A DNA stretch of 64,000 nt from Histoplasma ohiense (taxonomy: Eukaryota; Ascomycota; Eurotiomycetes; Onygenales; Ajellomycetaceae), in assembly GCA_017607445.1 (NCBI GenBank), contig JAEVHH010000002.1:3525501-3589500 (forward strand), given 5' to 3'. The translations under genes and the position numbers were made by a program. Of this stretch, positions 45,755 through 58,800 are shown piece after piece. How positions within the stretch are numbered: position 1 is the stretch's first letter; the number at the start of each line of letters is the position of its first letter. The notes under the pieces are model-generated. The model did not search any database. It had not been told where the DNA came from and saw only the letters and a list, made by a program, of their open reading frames with translations.

Positions 45755-47628
45755 ATGAGGCCAGAACATGCCGTCATCCTAGGACGTAATCTGGTTGAGA
45801 GTTCCAAAATCGAATTGCGGGTCCCCATGTCGCAGCAAATTGATGATGCACCGATCGCCGTCACGGGGCATCAAAGGACGCGGCTTACTGAAGAGGATGT
45901 CCGTAACATTGAACTAGCAACCTTCCTTCTGCGTTTGGAGGAGGCGAATGAAAAGGGAGATGATCTGCTAACGAAATGTTTCTTGGGTATTAGCATGTCC
46001 GCATCAAGAGAAAGACGGACATGGCCATCCTCCCAGTCCTGGTGTGGATATACTTTTTGCAAGTAAGTTGGATCCCCCTCCCCCGCGATTTTGAGTTCGC
46101 AAGTTTCGCCTGCGCTTTGACACTTTTTCCACTCCATTTTTCCAGGTCCTCGACAAGGCGGTTCTAGGCACAGGGTCGCTCTTCAATCTCCGGGAAGACA
46201 CCGGTATGCATGGGAACCAGTACTCGTGGGTCGGCTCGATTTCGCCCATCGCACAGCTGGCATGGCAGCCCTTTTCCACATGGCTGATCGTGAGAGTGCC
46301 CCACCGAATCCTGATGCCGACGTTGACGCTTGGGTGGGGTATTTCTCAAGCATGTATGGCTGGATGCAGGGATTTCGTCTCCCTGCTCGTGGCCCGGTTC
46401 TTCCTGGGTCTTTTCGAAGGAGGCTGTCTTCCCCTATTCAGCGTAATTACGAGCCAATGGTACCGCCGTGCCGAGCAGCCTATTCGAGTGGCTATCTGGT
46501 ATTCAACAAACGGGGCGGCAACTATCACTGCATCGGTGCTGGCATATGTTTTGGGCCATATTCCGTCCGCTGTCATGAAGCCCTGGCAAATGTCAGTTGT
46601 GATTCTATATATCTCTCTCTTTCGTTTAGCTCCTGATGTGGGACGACGAAGTCGTCAATGTATTGAATATACACAATCTAATGACTCATGGAAGAACTTT
46701 TCTGTTTGCCGGCCTGGTTACAATAGCGAGTTCACCATGGGCGTATTGGAGACTGGATAACAACATCCCATCTGCCCGCTTCCTCACCGAGAGTGAGCGG
46801 CAGCAGGCTATTGAACGCCTCCACTTCAATCAAACCAGCGCAGTATCCCGCGAATTCAAGTGGACACAGGTATGGGAAGCTGTGCTGGAACCGAAAAGCT
46901 ACCTGTGGATTGCCATGTCAGTGCTTGTCAATATCGGTGCATCGGTTGCAGTCGTCTTTGGGCCGCTGGTCGTGTCCAGCTTCGGCTTTGATAAATTTCG
47001 AACGTCCCTTTTGAATATTCCATTTGGCGCTATCCAGGCACTGGTCATTCTCGCAAGCTGCTGGGCTGCACAGAAGGCCAAGTTGAAGTCCGTGGCCCTT
47101 GCTTCCTTCGTGGTACCCGTTATTGTAGGAGTCGTAATTCTTTATGTGCTCGAAAGGAGGCCCTCTGATCGGGCACCCCTTCTGGTGTCCTATTACCTCC
47201 TTGCGTGCCTATTCTCAGGGAACCCACTCATTGTTTCATGGATCATTGGAAATACGGCTGGAACAACCAAGCAATCAGTGAATATGGCGCTCTATCAAGC
47301 AGGCTCATCAGTTGGCAATATTGTCGGTCCACTTCTTTTTAACGAGAAAGACGCACCGGTATATCACCGTGGCCTGCGTGCGGTACTCGGTGTGTTCGTT
47401 GCTTTGATCATGAGTATCGGGATCCAGGTTATTAACTTGATGGTGCTAAATAAATTGCAGAGCCAAACAAGGGTGAATCGCGGGAAGCAAGCGACCATAG
47501 ATGACCGGTCAATGGCGAATAAATATCACTCCGCCGGAAGTGGTAAAGACGCTGATGGTGAGTTAGGCCAGCAGGCTTCTTTGGACTTGACGGATCGGCA
47601 GAACGACGAATTTGTGTATATCTATTGA
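45755..47628 (+). CDS. MFS transporter, Dal5/allantoate permease type (anion:cation symporter), with a frame break near the N-terminus
   Basis: Segments: 45,755 to about 45,993 (cytosolic N-terminus with TRLTEEDVRNIELATFLLRL), about 45,994-46,062 in another frame (KRKTDMAILPVLVWIYFLQ, helix 1), 46,146-46,591, and 46,695-47,628. Introns 46,063-46,145 (GTAAGT...CCAG) and 46,592-46,694 (GTCAGT...GGAAG) are good and in phase. Dal5-family marks include VLDKAVLGTG, GNQYSWVGSI, ARFFLGLFEGG, SQWYRRAEQP and YWRLDNNIPSARFLTESER; the family normally has 12 helices. The N-terminus and helix 1 lie in different frames. I find no acceptable donor to join them, so either a 1-nt deletion has broken the gene or the product starts at a later ATG (46,018). 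Members import allantoate, nicotinate, pantothenate and similar anions; the substrate is unknown here. Confidence 0.8.
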
Positions 47629-47729
47629 ACATTTGAATTTCCTGGTTAATCCAGCTTTGTGTCATCTTATTATTTGCACAGACTTGTGGTCTTGCATTGG
47701 TCGGGGATTCGGTTGAATTGAGATGTTTG

Positions 47730-48482
47730 ATTAGCCTTATCTCAGCAAGCTCAGACGCTTCTCAGGATAATTGCTGTTTTAACACTGATTTGATGATTAG
47801 TCACTTTTTAAAGAAGCTAATCTCAAATAAGTAATCAACTAACCCAAAATAGTCATATCACATGATGTGCAATTATCCTGCGAAACGTCTGAGAAAAAAC
47901 AGTTCCAGTTTGTTAGCAACACAGGAACAATTTGCTCTATACCTTGTGTATGGGTGAGGATAGCAAACCAACCCCATCTATTCAGCATCTCTGTACCACC
48001 TTAGGACCTAGAGAAATCAATGTTCTTGCGATGGTATCAATTTTTATTTTCATATTCCCATTTATTAGATATGAAGTATCACCTCAAAGTGAATCCATTT
48101 TTTTTTGAACACGGGAAGGATTTGCTATTTGCTTGATTTCAACAAGAAATAAAGTGACCATTTTCAACAAGATACATCTATATTAAATATTGATTTTTTT
48201 AATATAAAAATTATATATTTCTATTCTTCTTCTCTTTAGCTACAACCTAAGGTGGTTCACAAATCTCAAAGATATATGACTATTGTGTAATTGAAAGTCA
48301 AAGTTGAGAAATTTGAAGAATCTATGAAAATCTCAATAATCTCCACAGGAGCATGAACCGTTCCTTCTCAGATCCTCTGGCAAGGATTGCCCTGAGCACA
48401 TGACTTGTAACTAAAGTAGTTTAGTGTCATGCTGCTGCAACCGAGCCAATAGAGGGTCTGAGCTCGCTGAGATAAGATTAGC
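47730..48482. mobile_element. Non-autonomous TIR element (741 bp) flanked by ATTAGC repeats
   Basis: Terminal inverted repeats at 47,736-47,756 (CTTATCTCAGCAAGCTCAGA...) and 48,456-48,476 (reverse complement CTTATCTCAGCGAGCTCAGA...) match at 20 of 21 positions. ATTAGC stands immediately outside both ends (47,730-47,735 and 48,477-48,482), as expected of a target duplication. The interior is AT-rich with no ORF, so this is MITE-like. A second, internal inverted repeat (47,749-47,775 against 47,868-47,893, CTCAGACG.TTC.CAGGATAATTG) overlaps the left end and could form its own ~145-bp hairpin. A 6-bp duplication does not fit the common fungal superfamilies neatly (2 bp Tc1, 8 bp hAT, 9-11 bp Mutator). 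Confidence 0.7.
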
Positions 48483-49941
48483 CTGTGTACACAAGCCCTA
48501 TCCCACGTGACCCACACATAGATAGATCAACCAAGGTTCAACCCTCTTACAGAGACATCCCTTTTTGTCAAGCACAGTAGTCAGCAAAATGGACGAATTT
48601 CGCAACATTCCCTGTATGAAATAACTCCCTCCTTCAGCAAGATACTATAGATCGATATTGATATCATTTACGAAGCCTATATGGATTTTCGGTATCCCTG
48701 AAAGTGAGTATATTCGTAGCAGTTTCTTACTATAAAATAGTAAGAGAATGAATGGCCAAGAAAAAGTCTCAAAAAGATATTTGTAAAGAGTTTGAATAGT
48801 GTTTGTTTTCTATCCATCAAGGATCAGTATAAATTGTCCATTTTAATGTAAAGAAGTACACTCACCTAGTTAATTATCTAGAGAGACTCGAAATGTGCAT
48901 CAGCCTGTTCTCTTCCATCTGCCTCCGAGATGTTCGCGTACAGCAGAGCGATCATTTTTTCTCTGCTTCCCCCCACACCGTTTGTATCCGAGTTAAAGGC
49001 GATGATATCAATGTTTCAGTTGACCACCAATGACCTTGTCTGACTCTCATCTGCAGCAGCAAGTCATTGGTCTCAGCGAGCCTGCAATCTCGATGAGCTT
49101 ACCCGCTGTCTCCAGCAATGCAACGGCTTCTTCAGCACCATTTAAGGGATGATTATTAAAATGCAATTAGTACTTGCCGACTTCTGCGTAGGCAAGAAAC
49201 AGAACCTTCCAATCCACTTTTCATGCATGCGCGGCGAGGGGTGTTGCAAAATCTGTCTCATCCTATACGATGATAACCCCCACGCTCATGCACGCGCTTA
49301 GTGCGGATCATTCTGCGGATGACGGCAGGCCTGTTAAAAAGACCAGGGCATTGACGCTTCCACGGAAGTTGGAAGCAAAGAAGGAGAGATAAAGCCTTCG
49401 CAATTTCGTTGAAGGTGGAATTAAGTTTTGGGATTAGGGTTAGAAAAGTTCGAACAACCGCAAAGCCCGCCGCTGGAAGGGCCAAAACGCACTTAAGTTC
49501 CCGGTTGCAACGAATGGGAACAAAGCGAATGGAGACGAACCATGAGCTGATAACAATTGATAATGCTGAGAGGTGGCAAGGATGGAGATAAGTTCAGATC
49601 GTGGACCCACTGGAGATAAGCAAGATTGATAATTTGATACAGATAAGCCATAGAGTGGAACCCTGCGCTTGAACCATGCGACAGCAGGGGCAGAGGAACA
49701 TCGCTGCACCCTCCAACCGGCTCCGATCAGCTCAGGGATCAAGGGTTCCTCGTTGATAAGTCATGAATATTACTATTTGTGCTTTAATGACAGCTTCCCA
49801 AGCTTTGCACCAGATGCCACCGCTCCGCAAAATTAGCTTTTGGGCTTCCGTAGTTCAAGAGAAAAACTGGTAGCCCAGGATAGAAGAGTGCGAAACGAGC
49901 GGCACTCTGCTTTGTAGTTGGCGGTTAAAAGATTAGTGGGA

Positions 49942-49984
<43 letters not shown>

Positions 49985-50889
49985 TGATATGGTTGTGTTT
50001 ATGGAGACGTAGAACAGTTACTAGTGAGTCCCTGCACACGCCAGAAATTCTAATGGAAATCTCAACACCAAAGCTCTACTGCGTAATCAATCCGGTCTCG
50101 GGGCCTTGATGCCAGACTTGGCTGGTATCAAGTCTCTGTAAATCCATCTCAACTGTTTCTGGGGGGGTGTTTGCTAACTGGTGGTTATAACTTATAACAA
50201 CATGGATACTACACCCTATCCAACTCACAAATTCCTCGCATGTGCAAGGAACGTTGGATCCACACCTCCAGCTTATCAGAAGTCTCGATGGTAATCCGTA
50301 AGTTACGTCACTCGACCCAGCAAGCTCCAATGGCTGCGATTGTCCTTATCTCGCACGCCGTCCGCCCCTCCGTTTCCGGCCCTGTTGCTGGTAATTTCAC
50401 TACTTTTTTGAACGGAGACTGAGTAGTCATAGTAGAACCTAATGGAAATGGCCAATGCATACGCACAAGCTTTGGATTTTAAGCGCTTGATCCGGCCGAT
50501 AACGCTCTTTGTTCTGGAATCCGGTTCCGAGGGCGACCTGATTATGGGGGGGTTTTTTTTTTTTTGCCCATTCTTTTTCTTTGGCGAGGAGATAAACAAA
50601 TTCGCCCCCTCCCCCTCTATTTTAGAATTTTGTATATATATGTAATAATAATCCCCCCATCCAATCTGTTTCTTCTATCCTTTCGCCCTCTTCTTGGTAT
50701 TCGTTGTGCCTCTCGGTGGTCGAATTGTTTCTTAAAGTCATAGCTACTGTGTTCCCCGTGGATCCACCGCCGAGGCCGTAACGACATCTTTCTACCCAGT
50801 CCTCCAAACGAATGTGATATATCTCTTGAAGCCAATTGGACTTGATCTTTATTGCGATACATTTTGGAAATCAAAGAGAGAGCACAAAA
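48483..50889. other. Intergenic region and gdhA promoter/leader
   Basis: 48,483-49,000 is AT-rich. A minus-strand stretch near 49,050-49,140 reads LNGAEEAVALLETAGKLIE, which may be a scrap of an old gene; nothing else supports it. An (AT)n tract lies at about 49,945-49,982. 50,550-50,880 holds the leader of gdhA. GATA-type AGATAA at about 50,590 could be an AreA-like site, which would suit a nitrogen gene, but such hexamers are common. Confidence 0.45.
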
Positions 50890-52778
<1,889 letters not shown>

Positions 52779-54194
52779 AAATATGGGGCCATTTTTCCAA
52801 TTTTCAGTTTCCAAGAGATCATTGCCTCCTGTCACTTATAACCGTCTTGTATATTGATCGGTCTGCTGGTAACGTTGCGGGTTCCTACGTTGCCTCTGGC
52901 GTTTTGTGCCATTCATTTTGATACTCATGTCTTGTTTTGTTTTGCGTGGGATCGATTATGCGTGCTTGTCTCATAGAGAATCTTGAGCAGTGTTTGGGTG
53001 GAACAGTTGGTGCCTGATTTCGGGATATCTCCCTGCGATTTTCGTCGCTTTCATGTTACTTGCGGTGTTCGGCTTTTATTCATGGTTCATGCATGCTCTT
53101 CCATATCCATGCGAGCGTTCATCCATAGTTCTGGCGATTGTTGGATCCTGTATTCTTCCTTGACGTTAACGAATGAATGTTGTGTTTATCCTAGGGATTT
53201 GGTGTAAACTGCTCTTGAGTTAAATCCCAGTACGGATAGTATAAATAAGAAAATCACTTACCAACAGCATGTCATGCATAACTGGTAAGCCACCCTTGGA
53301 CTATTCTGTTTTTGGTTTTGTTATTTGTGCTTTTATTTTACTTTATTTTATTTTTATTTTATTTTGGAATAGCAACAACAAACATACCACACACAATCAG
53401 CACGGATCATCATCAGAGGGCGTAAGTAAGGTTCATACAAAAGAGGTGTTATCGTGGTGATACGGGCGAGCTTGCTCAATAAATATTCTTTTTATAAAAC
53501 AATTTTTGATCAAATCTTTTTTCTATTTTCTTTTCTGCTGTCTTGATCTAGTTCATTTTTGTTATTATATGGAAAGCATAATCTAACCTGTGGACTACTA
53601 TTGAATACAGTTCTACACAACGATTTAATCTGTTTCTCCATCACCTAAAAACTAAAGTGAAAAAGCGAATAAAATCAATTTTTTAAACAATGAGCTTTCT
53701 GAGAATTCCAGACCTGGTTTTATTAGTGGTGTAATTATCAATCTTAATTTACAAGAATTTCTGTGGCACACTCTCCCTGCCAATTAAACATAAAAAAAAT
53801 CCCATAATTCAAAAATGATTGGCTGGGAAGATCACGTCCTTTGATGCACTCTGTATCTGAGGATTATATTGGGATGATACATAGTGCCAGACTTCAACCA
53901 TAAAAGAAAAGCCTGTATCTATATCTAACACAACTTCATCACATTTCCCAACCCATCGCCTGCCCTATTTTCCAGAAACAGTTCAAAGAAAACCTCTGGC
54001 CTGGTTTTGTGGTGGGATATCCTGATCAACGCACGCCATTTGCTGCGGGTTTTGCTTGACTGGCAAATATCTCGGGAGCACGGATGTACATGTACATGTA
54101 CAGTACATACTCATGAACCAGTTTATTCTGTGCAGTTCTGATGTAGTATTGAACCTCAATGCCTTATGTGCAGACATAAAGATTATATACATAC

Positions 54195-54226
<32 letters not shown>

Positions 54227-57200
54227 ATAGTATATTTACATATTTTGCATCCACTTTTTGTAGTAATATCTCATTCGCTGAATGAAACTTTTGTTCCCCG
54301 CACTACCGACAAAGTTGCGCCGCAGCCTCGAAAGATCTGGTACGAATATTCTCTCTCTGTGTACCTGTACATGTCCGTCCGGCCTTCAATGTCGGTGTGA
54401 CAGGTAACTCATGGATTTTTGGTAAAAAGCCCGGTAATCCAGCCAATGATTGAACAGCTGGTAATCCGCGGCTTCCGCGACGGATGCGAAGTGCATATTG
54501 CATAGCATACTAGTCCTCGATGGAGATTCAAACATTTCTTCAACGAGATTCCAGGGAGGTCTAGCGTTCGAGTACGAAGTTGGCAAACCGGCAGATTATC
54601 TCTGGTTTTGAAGGAGACGTTTGAAGGCTGTAAGGTTCCTGACCGGCCTGGGACATGGTACTGGGAGCCTGCTAGCGATAAGCTACCAGGCAGATATGCC
54701 AGCTAACTTGGGGCATGTCCTCGCTAGCTAGTTTCAGCGGGTACGGAGCGGCGAAGTCAAGGGCTACACTCCATCGACGAGTGGGATAGATTCGAGGGGC
54801 GATTTACAAAATCCATGAAGGCCCCCTGTGTGGTAGAGGAGGCCATCATAGTCACAGCCTCACTGTGGTGTGGCACTTCGCTTCGTAGGTCATCTTCACA
54901 ACCTTGAAGTCGATATTTTAGACGATTTACGCACATGTCTTAGTTGCAACTAGCAATGTGTGACGACGTGCTCACCAGCGCGACAAGGCTCAGCGTCGGA
55001 GCTAAGGTGTCAGGGGAAAAGCGAAAAGAAATCCACAAATTTCTGGCATGAGCTCTATGGTGGGGAATAGCTGCCATGCACAAACAGACATCCACCCCAG
55101 CCCCCTCTCAGGACTCGCTGAACCATTCGATCGATCTATCGACCCCGATATCATATCCCTGTTCAGGTAAGATGATTGCAACCCGAGCTATATTGTTGGC
55201 ACTCATCTGGAGAATCTCTGGACAGTCTCAAGCTGTTCGTCAACAGGCGAATGAAAGATGGTGTTTCTCGGCATGCTGACAAGCTCATCCCTCCACTTGC
55301 CACTTGGAATACGCAGTGTATCCCTACCCCCTCCTGACACATGATGATGCTGGCACCGTCACACCCTGGCAGGTTGCCGGATCGGCCGTCTGAGACTGCT
55401 GACGCTTGATGGAAAAAGAAAATACCAGAGAACTGGCATACTGCGTACAGATCTGTAGAGCACAATTGGGGACGTGTGTGAGAGTGTGAGAGGCTAGAAA
55501 TTCAAATGGAAACCTGCATAACAAGAGTTTCGGCCAATGGCCTGACCGAATTTGGCGCGAATCTTTTGTTGGGCACTGCTTAGTACAGCTAGTAATAATG
55601 TCACAATGGCATTATTATTCAATAGTTCGCACAAGTTAGCGGTTGGTTTGGCAGCGGCATTCTCCCCGTGTTGAGTCGCAGATAATGTATTTTTTATGTG
55701 TTTGAAAGCCTGGAAAATGCTCGCTTTCAAACCACCCCTCTTGTTCTTGCTCCTTGACTTACCCCGCGTGCAAACATGCCGATGCCGTTTTGCATGATGT
55801 TCTGCCCTGAACCAGGACTCAGGAGCTGATCTGCCCCACTGTGGACGGAAGAGATCTCGGATGTACGGGAAGATCGGTGGAACAACGAACCATATTGCAA
55901 TGACAACAAAGATCAACAATTTGGCTGGAGTTAGCAAATAGCTAACTCAAAATGTCTGCTGCGTTCTTGCTTGACTCGATGCGAAGCAATTCTCCAGTTG
56001 AATTCGGGTGTGCGCCCCCCCCCCAGCCCATCGCATCTATGGGATGGGCTTGTGGAGCATTATTATTTTTCTTTCTCTCTTTTTATTTTCATTTTCCTCA
56101 CCTTCGCTTCTGCTCTCTTCTTTTCTTTTTCTTTGTTTTTTGTTTGTATTGACGTTGTTCGCTTATGATAAGCGCCATGAAATGTCTCTTTATCGACGTG
56201 AATGCATCCACTCGTCCGGGGGAACGGACTATATCAGCTTTGAGTGTGACCAAGCACGGTTAGCAGGTCGGTCTATTGATCTTAGCCCGGCCCAGCGTCT
56301 CCACCAATTTCCAAATTTCTTTGGATGTCAATGTGGATTGAATCCGCCGACCCTCAGAACGCCCCTAAATTTATTCTTGAGTGTGGAACAAAAGTTTCCT
56401 GCCAGGGCTATAGTAGCTGACACTATAGCATACGGGACCTTTTATTTGAGTTATCACAAGAGTCTCGCAACCCCCAAAATCTATTCTATAGAGTTATTGA
56501 AATAGTATGCAATTGAAAACATTTGCGAAGAAACGAAGAGGTGGTATTTTAATGTGTATGGCTGGGTATACACTATGCCTATTTGAACCCCGTTAAAACT
56601 CTTGGCTGGGTGTAAAAAATGGCCTACCTCGAAGGTGTAATCAATCAATCTCGATCTTCCATCCTCCAGGGCGACGGCCCACGCCCACCAGACGCCCAGC
56701 TCCTCCTCAGTGCCACAGATACCTGATTCAGAGCCAGAAAAACAAGTGAAAATTGATCACAAAGTGTGAAGACAACCGCTCCTTGATAGTTGCTTGTTCA
56801 ACATCATCGGCTCGCCAGGCTGGGTTCGTCGATGAGCCGGCTATTTTATATGTTTTTTCTCAGATCTGGGTTCTTCCTCCCCCACTCCAATACCGAGGCC
56901 TAGTGGGGATAAAGAGTGGAGGGATCAAAAAAAGCATTAGAGTTTTCCAAAAAATGAGTACAAAAAAACAAGTTGCTGCGTCTTTGACCCTTCAAAAGCT
57001 GGAGCCAACATCAGCGTTTCAGAGGTTGAGCTGAGAGGACGTGAAGTTCACACAGAAGGCGGACATTTTGCGCGGGTACCATTTGCGCGGGTACTTCTAA
57101 TGTGTGCATCGACAGCCCGCCCCATGGTTCTCTGGATTCCTTGAGCATGTTTGTACCCTGGTCGCTCTCAAGCCATTAATTCAACCTAAAAAACGAATGT

Positions 57201-58122
57201 TGCAGGGTACAGGAACATCAACCGCGTTGTTTGTCACAACGCCCCCCAAAATATGAGCCTCATGTTTCCCCGGAGGATGTTCTGATTTTGGCGCAAGTGA
57301 TGGAGAAAAAATAAATGCAGCAGCCAAAAGGGAAACAATAAGCAACCAGGGGTCAAAGGTCGATCAAGGCCATCTTTGAATGGCGTCGGCATCCACACAG
57401 CCCAAGTCAAGTTTTTTTTTTTTTTGTTCTTTTTTTTGGGTTTGGCTCAAGCCCCATCGCCAGTATCTTCGATCTGGTACGATTCAGGTTAGGCGATACG
57501 CCAAAGCGATTGGACACTCCACATGATAGGTTACCAGCGGATCGACCTTTCAGTTTACCATCCGCCAAAATTGTTGTTCTCTTTTCGTATCAGACCTGAC
57601 TTGCATGAGTGCGGGTACCAGATAGTTGTGGGACGGTTCCGTCAACTTATATACCGCATCCCAGTGCTTCACGGGTCTCGCCAGCAAACATATAACACTT
57701 CAAGGTACCACTTTAGCAGCCAAGGCTCGATGTATGGATCAAAGTGGATAGATCACCAAGATTTATTGGAACCCGAGATCCTCTGAGCGTTTGGGTTCCT
57801 ACCGTTCTACTGATTATATCGTCCAGTCTCTTGTGCTCTCCGGTACGAATCGCTATTCCTGTCAACAAATGTCCTCAAGGGTCCCCCGACGCAGGAGAGA
57901 TTCTAGTTTAATCCGGAAGCTCTTGAGGTCAACATCGTCTCGTTTTAGAACACTCCTATCTACTGCCCGCAGAAAGACCACCCGGAGGTATTCAGTTTCA
58001 TCATTCCCTTCCTTCCACCACCGTCAACGATCCTATAAGCATAACATAAACGTCGAAGCTAAAACAAAATATTTTTTTTTTCCAGATCAATCACATCCCA
58101 GTTCCGAAGCTCCAGGGATAAT
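52779..58122. other. Long gene-poor interval (5.3 kb)
   Basis: 52,779-53,300 is the gdhA 3' region. An (AT)n tract lies at about 54,203-54,226, TGTACATG repeats at 54,085-54,108, a T run near 57,415. The minus ORF at 55,494-55,937 begins with a hydrophobic segment (LLIFVVIAIWFVVPPIFPYI) but has no ATG and no family match. From about 57,480 the DNA is probably promoter and leader of the gene at 58,123. A T-run plus TTTCCAG at about 58,068-58,084 looks like an acceptor, so a 5' UTR intron is possible. Confidence 0.45.
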
Positions 58123-58800
58123 ATGAGTGACCCGCGAACTCATTTTGATCCTGCCGCTATGGTGGGTCTGTCAGAGGCCTCCCACCGTGCCGATGATCCT
58201 CAATTCGACATATTTGAATGGTATCCGCGTTACCAAAACTGCCAGCGCTATTTCCTCGATCACGCCCAACATAGTATTCCCATTCAGGCTCTGTCGTCCT
58301 TCCTCAATATTTACCTTCCTTTTCAGAGACAACCGAATCCAGTCTTCAATTCCCCTTCGAACGTTCCTCATACGAGCTCGCAATCCAACCTATCGCCAAA
58401 CCAGCCGCGATCATGTCCTGCTGTCTCCCTTGTCCCTTATATTCGACGGCTGGTAGCGACAGGTATGGATTTCCCAGGTGTCCTGCATGGCTTTTTTGGA
58501 GATGATTGGGTTGCCGGTGTTGGCCATCTCCATGAACAAGAGCGGCGCAACTACTTCTTCGCCGCGAAAAGCGGCGGGTGGGCATCTGTCAAACAAAATT
58601 ATGATATGCAGCCTTTGGAGACAATCCCGTTTTTGCGACCTTTGCAGGGATCAGCGGACGCGGAGATCGAGGCTGCAGAGAAACGCTGGAGCGAGTGGCT
58701 TGCAATGGAGGACTGGATGGTAGGGCCTCGAGCCCCGGAGGGCCTGAATGGCTCTTCAAATCACTCTCGCGAAAGAAGCGCGAGAAGCGCGAGATCTTAA
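58123..58800 (+). CDS. Conserved fungal protein of unknown function (225 aa), single exon
   Basis: An ATG in context ATAATATGAG opens a 225-codon frame ending TAA. Composition is that of a folded protein, with aromatic motifs: MVGLSEASHRADDPQFDIFE, WYPRYQNCQRYFLDHAQH, then a Ser/Pro/Asn linker, then SLVPYIRRLVATGMDFPGV, FFGDDWVAGVGHLHEQERRN, YFFAAKSGGWASVKQNYDM. The C-terminus is disordered and basic. The block order is one I recall from Eurotiomycete hypothetical proteins, some carrying an automatic 'apoptosis inhibitor' label for which the sequence gives no support. No signal peptide or membrane helix. Conservation itself should be confirmed by search. Confidence 0.85.
   Translation: MSDPRTHFDPAAMVGLSEASHRADDPQFDIFEWYPRYQNCQRYFLDHAQHSIPIQALSSFLNIYLPFQRQPNPVFNSPSNVPHTSSQSNLSPNQPRSCPAVSLVPYIRRLVATGMDFPGVLHGFFGDDWVAGVGHLHEQERRNYFFAAKSGGWASVKQNYDMQPLETIPFLRPLQGSADAEIEAAEKRWSEWLAMEDWMVGPRAPEGLNGSSNHSRERSARSARS

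Noticed and set aside
49430..49446. Telomere-like TTAGGG units (also CCCTAACCCT near 34,254)
   Set aside because: Only one to two units each; chance occurrence, not an internal telomere.
54303..54586. Minus-strand ORFs of 66 codons
   Set aside because: Somewhat protein-like (NLVEEMFESPSRTSML) but short, isolated and without splice partners.
55494..55937. 147-codon minus-strand ORF with hydrophobic N-terminus
   Set aside because: The frame starts at TTG, not ATG, and has no supported upstream exon or family; kept only as a remark.
56008..56505. 165-codon + strand ORF
   Set aside because: Its first half is a T/C-rich run giving F/L/S residues; no homology recognised.
57791..58126. 111-codon ORF overlapping the 58,123 start by four bases
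   Set aside because: Looks like leader DNA with a T-run and TTTCCAG acceptor; the overlap is not meaningful in a fungus.
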